From NCBI GenBank assembly GCA_024278775.1, contig JAJRSP010000006.1, positions 1-20,378 of the forward strand: a stretch of 20,378 nt of DNA, read 5' to 3'. Source of the stretch: Planctomycetota bacterium (lineage in GTDB: Bacteria; Planctomycetota; Phycisphaerae; UBA1845). The number at the start of each line of letters is the position of its first letter. The first letter of the stretch is position 1. The notes below the pieces were generated by a model that searched no databases, was not told the origin of the DNA, and was given only the letters and a program-made list of their open reading frames with translations. This document shows, in pieces, positions 14,693 to 20,378 of this stretch. The position numbers and the translations under genes were made by a program.

Positions 14693-16573
14693 GTGACACC
14701 ACCATCTGCGTCTCCCGGTCATGAGGCGAAAGTGCCTCCGTTGATCGGTGCACCGCACGGCTTTCGCCGGGGGCTGGAGCGTACGGTGGCTCCGCTGGGA
14801 GTGCTGGCGATCATCTCCCTGGCGATGGAGTTCGGTTTTTACAACCCACCGATACCGGTGGCGTATCTGCATGTCGTACAGCTTCTGGCGGTGGCGGTAT
14901 ATGCCGTGTGCCGCGTGCTTCACATCGTTCACGCGCCGCAACGCGTGGCTGCACTTCGGGGGCTTTGGTACGATCTGGCGATCGTAATCGGTGCGGCCGT
15001 GGTGGTGGTGCTCGATGTGGAGTTTTCGTCCGCGCCACTGATCGCGGTTTCGGCGATGTACGTGGCGACGTTGCAGCTTGCGCTCGGCGCGCGGGTGGTG
15101 ATGAAGGCCGTGCAGATCAACCTGCTGCTGTCCCAACGAGTGCTTCAACCGACACGGTTTGTGCTTCTTGCGTTTGTGACCCTTATTCTGATCGGCACGT
15201 TGGCGTTGGCGCTGCCTCGTGCCACCGTACCGGAGCTGTGGGAGCGCGACGGCTTTTCTCTGCTCCGACACCTGATCAACTGTGCGTTTACGGCGACCAG
15301 TGCGACCTGCGTCACCGGACTCGTCGTCTATGACACGCCCACCGATTTTACCATGTTCGGGCAAACGGTGATTCTGGTCTTGATCCAGCTCGGCGGATTG
15401 GGCATCATGGTCATCGGCAGCGTGCTGGGGATCCTTGCGGGCCGGCAGCTATCCCTTCGCCATTCGTTGGTGTTGCAAGACGAAACGAGCCACAACACAC
15501 TCGGCGAAATGCGCGGACTGGTCACGTTCATCGTGCTGTCCACGCTTGCGATGGAGGCCATCGGTGCCGCCGTGCTCTGGCCGATGTTCGCCGGAGTATC
15601 TTGTCCGGGGCAACGGCTGTTTTTTTCGGTGTTCCATTCGGTGAGTGCTTTTTGCAACGCCGGTTTTTCACTTCAGTCGGACAGCCTTCTCACGTTTCGA
15701 CGTGCGTGGCCGGTGTATGTCGGCATCATGCCCTTAATTGTCATCGGTGGTCTTGGATTCCCCGTGCTGCGGGATCTCTGGCATGGTCTGCGGGGATGGC
15801 TGGGCAGTGCCCGGAAGGGTCGAACGGCGGTGCCGCTGGGGGCCGCGCCGCACAAACGTTTTTTGTCGTTGCACTCACGTGTGGTGCTTGTAACCAGCGC
15901 GTGGCTTGTGGTGGTCCCTACAGTGATGTTTCTCGTGTTTGAAACTTTTTCACATGTCGGTGGGGCGCACGGCGGCGGTGGTTCGCTCGTCCCGATGGCC
16001 GCCACCGATTCTTTAGGGCGGCTGTGGGATGCGCTGTTTCTCTCCGTGACATGCCGGACGGCCGGTTTCAACACGGTACCGATGGATACGGAATCGCTCA
16101 CACCGGCATCGCATATGCTGGCCGCGCTGTTGATGTTCATCGGTGGATCACCCGGCTCGACAGCCGGTGGCGTCAAGACGGCCAGCCTGGCGGTGATGGC
16201 CATGGGAGTGTGGGCCACGCTTCGCGGACGTCAGCATGTGGAGGTGTTCGGTCGGCGCATTCCGGAGATCATCGTCCGGCGCAGCGGTGCCTTGTTTGTG
16301 GTGATGGCGGCGCTGATCAGTATCGTCACCCTGCTGCTTTGTTTTACCGAAGGCGTATCGCTTCGGGAGGGACTGTTTGAGTCAGTGTCAGCGGCTGGCA
16401 CCGTGGGGTTATCAACCGGTCTGACACCGGAGTTGACGTACTGGGGGCGTGTCGTAATCATGGCGACGATGTTGGCCGGTCGGCTCGGTCCGTTGACCGT
16501 GTTGGTGGCGATGGCCGGCACGCCGCGACCGCTGCGTTATGAGTATCCGGCAGAGGCGGTTATCATCGGGTAG
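14693..16573 (+). CDS. trkH: TrkH/KtrB-type potassium uptake channel subunit
   Basis: This inner-membrane protein conducts potassium and is gated by a cytoplasmic nucleotide-binding subunit, encoded next door. The 626 residues exceed the usual 450-490. The extra length is an N-terminal region with about four membrane segments (33-50, 56-78, 92-109, 115-132) before the core starts near 154. The four pore loops are recognisable: TSATCVTGL (Gly209), SVSAFCNAGFSL (Gly324), TCRTAGFNTVPMD (Gly458) and SAAGTVGLSTG (Gly572). These Gly form the selectivity filter. GSPGSTAGGVKT and AGRLGPLTV are also typical. GTG 14693 follows recG by 21 bp with AAGG upstream. The stop is followed 26 nt later by trkA. 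Both TrkH and KtrB labels are defensible, since potassium versus sodium coupling cannot be read from sequence. Confidence 0.94.
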   Translation: MTPPSASPGHEAKVPPLIGAPHGFRRGLERTVAPLGVLAIISLAMEFGFYNPPIPVAYLHVVQLLAVAVYAVCRVLHIVHAPQRVAALRGLWYDLAIVIGAAVVVVLDVEFSSAPLIAVSAMYVATLQLALGARVVMKAVQINLLLSQRVLQPTRFVLLAFVTLILIGTLALALPRATVPELWERDGFSLLRHLINCAFTATSATCVTGLVVYDTPTDFTMFGQTVILVLIQLGGLGIMVIGSVLGILAGRQLSLRHSLVLQDETSHNTLGEMRGLVTFIVLSTLAMEAIGAAVLWPMFAGVSCPGQRLFFSVFHSVSAFCNAGFSLQSDSLLTFRRAWPVYVGIMPLIVIGGLGFPVLRDLWHGLRGWLGSARKGRTAVPLGAAPHKRFLSLHSRVVLVTSAWLVVVPTVMFLVFETFSHVGGAHGGGGSLVPMAATDSLGRLWDALFLSVTCRTAGFNTVPMDTESLTPASHMLAALLMFIGGSPGSTAGGVKTASLAVMAMGVWATLRGRQHVEVFGRRIPEIIVRRSGALFVVMAALISIVTLLLCFTEGVSLREGLFESVSAAGTVGLSTGLTPELTYWGRVVIMATMLAGRLGPLTVLVAMAGTPRPLRYEYPAEAVIIG

Positions 16574-16599
16574 TGTCGCGTGGTGTGGATGGAATCATC

Positions 16600-17283
16600 A
16601 TGGATAAGTTTGCAGTCATGGGATTGGGACGTTTCGGGGCCGGATTGGCACGGGCGTTATCGGCGGCCGGTGCGGAGGTCATCGCCATTGATCGACATAC
16701 CAAACCGGTCGAATCACTGCGTGATCTGGTGACTCTGGCGGTGAAACTGGACAGCACTGACGTCGAAGCGATGCGGTCACAGGGTGTCGCCGAGGTGAAC
16801 GCCGCCATCGTAGGAATCGGGGAAGATTTCGAGGCGAGCGCGTTGACCGTTGCCATACTGAAAGGGTTTGGTATCCCCTTCATCGTGGCCCGGGCGGAAA
16901 ACGCCATACAGGCGCGGATTCTGCGTTCCATCGGTGCCCATGACATTGCATCACCGGAAGAGGAGTCGGCCGTACGCTGGGGGCATCGGCTGCAGCTACC
17001 CGCTCTCGGACAATACGTGGAGTTGGGCGAAGACCATAGCCTCATCAGCCTGGCCGCACCGCCGGTCTTTGTCGGGAAAACGCTCATCGAACTTCACCTG
17101 CGAAGTGAATACGGCGTCAACCTCATCGCCATCGAGCGTCCCGCCGGCGGTGCGGATGCCGGGTTGGAGCAGAAAGCTCGCCGGGCGACGATTGTGCCGT
17201 CGGCCACCACGAAGATCCAAGCCAGTGATGTGCTGGTTCTCGTCGGTGCCAATGAAGCCTTCAAGGCCCTTCCGCGAGACTAA
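16600..17283 (+). CDS. trkA: TrkA/KtrA-type potassium uptake regulator (RCK protein)
   Basis: This cytoplasmic ring-forming subunit binds nucleotides and opens the TrkH/KtrB pore. The 227 residues match the single-unit KtrA size rather than the duplicated E. coli TrkA. The Rossmann motif GLGRFG (8-13) is followed by the acidic AIDRH at the end of the second strand. The RCK_N domain covers about 1-125 (IVGIGEDFEAS, VARAENAIQARILRSIGAHDI) and the RCK_C domain about 140-225 (FVGKTLIELHLRSEYGVNLIAI, DVLVLVGANEAF). A GTG at 16573 overlaps the trkH stop but lacks a ribosome site. ATG 16600 has GGA 7 nt upstream and starts exactly at the domain, so I chose it. It is the last gene of the recG-trkH-trkA unit. 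Confidence 0.94.
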   Translation: MDKFAVMGLGRFGAGLARALSAAGAEVIAIDRHTKPVESLRDLVTLAVKLDSTDVEAMRSQGVAEVNAAIVGIGEDFEASALTVAILKGFGIPFIVARAENAIQARILRSIGAHDIASPEEESAVRWGHRLQLPALGQYVELGEDHSLISLAAPPVFVGKTLIELHLRSEYGVNLIAIERPAGGADAGLEQKARRATIVPSATTKIQASDVLVLVGANEAFKALPRD

Positions 17284-17326
17284 CCTCCCCTTCCATGTGC
17301 TCGTTCACTTTCGGACAGCCGGGTGG

Positions 17327-17384
17327 CATGGCCAAGCAACACGCGGCCATGTGTCGCGCCGGGGTTCATGCTCGCGCCCCCGGC
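17327..17384 (+). other. Two consecutive hairpins downstream of trkA
   Basis: CATGGCC/GGCCATG (17327-17333 with 17345-17351, 11-nt loop) and GCCGGGG/CCCCGGC (17358-17364 with 17378-17384, 13-nt loop) are both perfect 7-bp stems, about 45 bp after the trkA stop. No T run follows, so a conventional intrinsic terminator is not shown. They could mark the 3' end of the recG-trkH-trkA transcript. Confidence 0.4.
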
Positions 17385-17422
17385 TCGGGCATATCACACC
17401 CTATCGGACGTTATGGTTTCGA

Positions 17423-17451
17423 TTGAACCGGTTGGCTCGATGGCCTACTAT
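17423..17451 (+). promoter_or_regulatory. Predicted promoter of the three-heme protein gene
   Basis: TTGAAC (17423-17428) and TACTAT (17446-17451) are separated by 17 nt, each matching consensus at four of six positions. A start near 17458 would give a leader of about 77 nt before GTG 17535, or 14 nt before GTG 17472. Confidence 0.5.
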
Positions 17452-17534
17452 ATGGCGAAGGGGAGTCTACCGTGATCGCTGGGGTCGGTGGATTGGGTGC
17501 GCCGTCTCCGGTGTGCCGTAAACGGGGAGTTGTC

Positions 17535-18968
17535 GTGGAAAAGCTTCGTGATGCCGTTGTCGCAGTCCTTGTGTCGTCGGCCGTGGTGCTGCCGCCGGTA
17601 GTGCTGGCCTACTCTACCGGTGCGAATTCGGGGTTAACCAATGGTCCGGGGGCCAACGCCGATAACTGCATAGTGTGCCATGAGTTTGGCACGGGTGTCG
17701 GCGGCGCGGATATCCTCGGCGCACCGCGCCGCTACCTTCCGGGGCGCACGTATGATCTTTCGATGCGCGTCTATGACCCCGACCGGAGCGCGGCCGGGTT
17801 TGAGATCAGTGCGGAGAACGCCACCGGGCATGTGGGCACGTTTATCATTAGTGACGCAGTGAACACACAGTTTGCGGATGGATTGCCCCAATACGTCACA
17901 CATACGATTGATGGGTATCTCGCGGCGCTTTCCGGCTGGGCGGCCAACGGCAGCTCGCATGAGTTTGGCTTGCAGTGGCTTGCACCGGGTGTTAACTCAG
18001 GCACCGCCACGCTTTTTGCGGTGAGCATCGCATCCAACGATGCCGCTTCGCTCGACGGCGACCATTTCTATACCCACTATGAGATCATCCCCTATGCCGA
18101 ACCGGGTGATGCCGATGGGGATAGGGACGTGGACCTTCGCGATTTCGCTACGTTGCAGCAGTGCTTTGGTGTGCCGGCCGGTCTGCCATCGGCCTGCGCC
18201 TTTGTGGATGATGATGGTGACACTAATGTGGCACTGGGCGACTACGGGGCGATGTTTGATGCCATGCTCGGACCGACCGCGCTGGATCCGCCGGAGTTTG
18301 TGTTGGCCGACGATGTGCGTGGGGCCCTGCTTTATGACAAGTGGTGGGCTCAGGCGAAGCTGCCCGTCCCGACAAGCGACCATCCCCTCTGGGCGACGCG
18401 ACCCGATTCCGTATCGAACACACGAACCGGATCCACCACGTGGCGATGCAAAGAGTGCCACGGATGGGATTACAAAGGCGTGGATGGTGTGTACGGTAGC
18501 GGCAGTCATCGGACGGGCATCGCGGGCATCTTCGGCACCACCAAGACCTCAGAGGAAATCTTTAATCTGCTTCGTGATCCGAACGGCCATTCGTACACCA
18601 CTGCGGTGACGGGGCTAACCGACCAAGACATCTGGGACGTGGTCAAGTTTGTGCGGTCCGGTCAGGTCGATACGGATATCCACATTGATGCGGGCGGTAC
18701 CTTCCTCGGCAGTAGTCCCTTTGGGAGCTTTTGGTACGGGCGGGCATGCCTGAGCTGTCACGGACCCGATGGCACGTCCCTCAACTTCGGCACACCGACC
18801 AACCCGGAGTTCGTCGGTACGGTGGCCTCATTCAACCCGTGGGAGTTTCTACATAAGGCACGTTTCGGACACCCCGGATCGCCGATGGTGGGCACGGAAC
18901 TGCTCCAGTGGGATATCTCCCGCGCGTCCGATATTGGCGCTTTTTCCCAGAACCTGCCGACGCAGTAA
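17535..18968 (+). CDS. Exported three-heme protein: Reeler-like domain, EF-hands and two cytochrome c domains
   Basis: The preferred start is GTG 17535 (GGGGAG 5 nt upstream), giving 477 residues and a clean signal peptide (MEKLRDAVVAVLV, cleavage near VLA). GTG 17472 also has GGGGAG at 7 nt and would add 21 residues. Domains in order: a Reeler/choice-of-anchor-V-like beta domain at about 26-185, opening with heme site CIVCH (45-49) and containing LPGRTYDLSMRVYD and YVTHT; a dockerin-like calcium pair, DADGDRDVDLRD (192-203) and DDDGDTNVALGD (225-236); then a cytochrome region with WRCKECHGWDYKG (heme at 305-309) and ACLSCHGPDG (heme at 405-409). Met451 in HPGSPMVG is a candidate distal ligand for the last heme. 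The protein should be periplasmic or surface-located and carry electrons, but the partner is unknown. It is flanked by its own promoter and by nadA, with no oxidase or reductase nearby. Confidence 0.87.
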   Translation: MEKLRDAVVAVLVSSAVVLPPVVLAYSTGANSGLTNGPGANADNCIVCHEFGTGVGGADILGAPRRYLPGRTYDLSMRVYDPDRSAAGFEISAENATGHVGTFIISDAVNTQFADGLPQYVTHTIDGYLAALSGWAANGSSHEFGLQWLAPGVNSGTATLFAVSIASNDAASLDGDHFYTHYEIIPYAEPGDADGDRDVDLRDFATLQQCFGVPAGLPSACAFVDDDGDTNVALGDYGAMFDAMLGPTALDPPEFVLADDVRGALLYDKWWAQAKLPVPTSDHPLWATRPDSVSNTRTGSTTWRCKECHGWDYKGVDGVYGSGSHRTGIAGIFGTTKTSEEIFNLLRDPNGHSYTTAVTGLTDQDIWDVVKFVRSGQVDTDIHIDAGGTFLGSSPFGSFWYGRACLSCHGPDGTSLNFGTPTNPEFVGTVASFNPWEFLHKARFGHPGSPMVGTELLQWDISRASDIGAFSQNLPTQ

Positions 18969-19008
18969 GACCCGGTTCAGATCGAGGCTGTTTTCTTGAC
19001 TCAGGTCT

Positions 19009-19037
19009 TTGCCGGTAGCCGACCCTTGGCGTATCAT
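19009..19037 (+). promoter_or_regulatory. Predicted promoter of nadA
   Basis: TTGCCG (19009-19014) and TATCAT (19032-19037, five of six matches) are exactly 17 nt apart, 62 bp before the proposed nadA start. The in-frame TTG at 19009 is therefore better read as part of the -35 box than as a start codon. Confidence 0.55.
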
Positions 19038-19098
19038 GGGGCGGAAGCGTGGCGTCGGCGAACGCCATACGAACAGAGTCCCAGCGGAGTTGATGGGC

Positions 19099-20211
19099 AT
19101 GCTCTTCCAGCCACCGTTACCCCCCCGGTATCTCGCGATGAGCGAAGATGAAATCGAGGGCTGCATCCGCGCACGGAAGGCCGAGTTCGGCGAGCGCCTC
19201 GTCATTCTTGGCCATCATTATCAGCAGGACGAGGTGATCCAGTTCGCCGACTTCCGGGGCGATAGTCTCAAGCTCTCCCAGATCGGCGGTCAACAGACTC
19301 ACGCGGAGTTTATCGTGTTCTGCGGCGTACACTTCATGGCCGAGTCTGCGGATATACTGACCGACGACCACGTAAAGGTGATCCTGCCGGACCTCTCCGC
19401 CGGGTGTAGCATGGCGGATATGGCCGAGTTGGATCAGCTCGAAGACGCCTGGGACTACATCGTCCAGGAGTGCGGCCAGTCGCTCATTCCGATTACCTAC
19501 GTGAACTCGGCCGCGTCGATCAAAGCGTTTTGCGGCGAGCATGGCGGCGCGTGTTGCACCTCCAGCAACGCCGGTAAAGTGCTCGAATGGGCGTTCGATC
19601 AGGGTGAGAAAGTCATTTTTCTTCCCGATCAACACCTCGGTCGTAACACGGCCTATGCGATGGGCCTCCCGCTCGATTCGATGGTGGTGTATGACCCGCA
19701 TCAGCCAAACGGCGGTCTCACGCCGGCGCAGGTTCGCTCGACCAAGGTCTATTTGTGGAAGGGGCATTGCAGCGTTCACGAGTTGTTCACGCCCGAACAG
19801 TGTGACGAGATTCACGGCTCCGACCCGGCGTGCCGGGTGATCGTGCATCCCGAGTGTAGCTGGGAGGTCGTGCAAAAAGCGGACATGGCCGGTAGCACGG
19901 AGTTCATTATCAAGACGGTGCGTGACTCACCCGCCGGGTCGCGATGGGCGATCGGGACGGAGGTTCATCTGGTCAATCGTCTCGCCCGGGATCACGCCGA
20001 CAAGGCCATTCGCTCACTCGCGGGGATTCAGTGTCTCTGCTCGACGATGTACCGCATCGACACCAGGCACCTGCTCTGGGCGTTGGACGAGCTGGCCTCC
20101 GGGCGCGTGTCGAACCAGATTAAGGTAGAGCCCAAAATGCGGCGTTTCGCGATCATCGCGCTACAGCGCATGTTGGACAACGTCTCCGCGCAGCCCGTGG
20201 CCGTCAAGTAG
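19099..20211 (+). CDS. nadA: Quinolinate synthase NadA
   Basis: NadA condenses iminoaspartate with dihydroxyacetone phosphate to quinolinate in de novo NAD synthesis, using an oxygen-sensitive 4Fe-4S cluster. The 370-residue protein belongs to the longer NadA form. It shows LGHHYQQDEVIQFAD near 37, GDSLKLS, the first cluster Cys in FIVFCGVHFMAE (Cys75), DLSAGCSMAD, YVNSAASIKA, the second cluster Cys in CTSSNA (Cys153), FLPDQHLGRN, and the third in VIVHPECSWEV (Cys253). All three ligands are present. ATG 19099 is chosen because GGAG (19086-19089) lies 9 nt upstream; ATG 19093, two codons earlier, is only 3 nt from it. No nadB or nadC is in the window. Confidence 0.97.
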   Translation: MLFQPPLPPRYLAMSEDEIEGCIRARKAEFGERLVILGHHYQQDEVIQFADFRGDSLKLSQIGGQQTHAEFIVFCGVHFMAESADILTDDHVKVILPDLSAGCSMADMAELDQLEDAWDYIVQECGQSLIPITYVNSAASIKAFCGEHGGACCTSSNAGKVLEWAFDQGEKVIFLPDQHLGRNTAYAMGLPLDSMVVYDPHQPNGGLTPAQVRSTKVYLWKGHCSVHELFTPEQCDEIHGSDPACRVIVHPECSWEVVQKADMAGSTEFIIKTVRDSPAGSRWAIGTEVHLVNRLARDHADKAIRSLAGIQCLCSTMYRIDTRHLLWALDELASGRVSNQIKVEPKMRRFAIIALQRMLDNVSAQPVAVK

Positions 20212-20273
20212 CTCGGTCGGCGACCGGTCCCGACATCACCGCGCACGCATCGGAAGCTGAATCGATGCGGGTG

Positions 20274-20305
20274 CCCCATTCTTTGCCCCAAGGCAAAGGG
20301 TGGGG
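20274..20305 (+). other. Strong 14-bp hairpin with CCAA loop downstream of nadA
   Basis: CCCCATTCTTTGCC (20274-20287) pairs along its whole length with GGCAAAGGGTGGGG (20292-20305), including two G-U pairs, around the loop CCAA. It lies 62 bp after the nadA stop and could end or protect the nadA transcript, although no T run follows. The core CTTT(C)GCC-CCAA-GG(C)GAAAG, allowing one extra base pair, is shared with the hairpin at 1948-1967 read on the minus strand. Confidence 0.55.
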
Positions 20306-20324
20306 GACGAAAACGGAGGCGATC

Positions 20325-20369
20325 ATGATCCGGATGGGGAACGGAGTCTTGCGACAACGGAGACAGTAA
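20325..20369 (+). CDS. Possible 14-codon leader ORF coupled to the next gene
   Basis: ATG 20325 has GGAGG (20315-20319) at 5 nt spacing and encodes MIRMGNGVLRQRRQ before TAA at 20367-20369. The stop overlaps the ATG at 20369 by one base (TAATG). The strong ribosome site and the overlap suggest a short translated leader that couples to the following gene. Too short to be supported by coding statistics. Confidence 0.3.
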   Translation: MIRMGNGVLRQRRQ

Positions 20370-20378
20370 TGGTTCCAA
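20369..20378 (+). CDS. Possible start of a further gene, cut by the right edge
   Basis: ATG 20369 is preceded by GGAG (20359-20362) at 6 nt spacing and continues GTT CCA to the edge. Only three codons are visible, so the product cannot be named. Confidence 0.35.

Noticed and set aside
13661..15364. Long open frame (567 codons) antisense to recG and trkH
   Set aside because: It spans two well-supported genes on the other strand and is rich in Arg and His with no family resemblance.
19009..19098. TTG start for a longer NadA
   Set aside because: It coincides with the predicted -35 box, has no ribosome site, and the added residues do not look like NadA.

Overview
The window looks like a stretch of chromosome from a planctomycete, probably close to the Phycisphaerae. 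The base composition is fairly high in GC. Genes sit singly or in very short operons on both strands. Two large exported proteins carry dockerin/EF-hand-like calcium motifs, one of them with the paired C-terminal VDFxDITATV repeats that I associate with planctomycete secreted proteins. This placement is an inference from protein style; no rRNA or other marker is present.

Layout, left to right. (1) The 5' part of thiC runs off the left edge on the minus strand, behind a clear TPP riboswitch and a promoter whose spacer holds a run of eight G. (2) A stand-alone HDOD protein lies on the plus strand. (3) Convergent with it is the purine pair purL-purQ (minus strand, ATGA overlap); PurL carries a fused N-terminal region that looks like two PurS units. 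(4) Divergent from purL is a two-domain FIST sensory protein, followed by a terminator. (5) A strong promoter then drives a large secreted protein of unknown function with dockerin-like repeats. (6) On the minus strand is an HD-GYP protein with an unusual start. (7) A promoter region rich in repeats and dyads precedes a small LysM lipoprotein. (8) After an 18-bp tandem repeat array comes recG-trkH-trkA, apparently one transcription unit: a branch-migration helicase plus a two-component potassium uptake system. (9) Next is an exported three-heme protein combining a Reeler-like domain, EF-hands and cytochrome c domains. (10) Last is nadA, with a hairpin and the start of another gene at the right edge.

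Most genes are housekeeping: thiamin, purine and NAD biosynthesis, DNA repair and potassium uptake. HDOD, FIST and HD-GYP are stand-alone sensing or signalling proteins scattered among them, and I see no evidence that they form one pathway. I found no mobile element, CRISPR array, tRNA or rRNA.

The least explained material is between genes. There are four separate short tandem repeat clusters (units of 17, 20, 19 and 18 bp), two of which duplicate sequence around a stop codon. There is also a recurring CCAA-loop hairpin, a homopolymer inside a promoter spacer, and an in-frame TAA just upstream of the HD-GYP reading frame. I found no convincing new multi-gene system. The most unusual single protein is the three-heme/EF-hand chimera.
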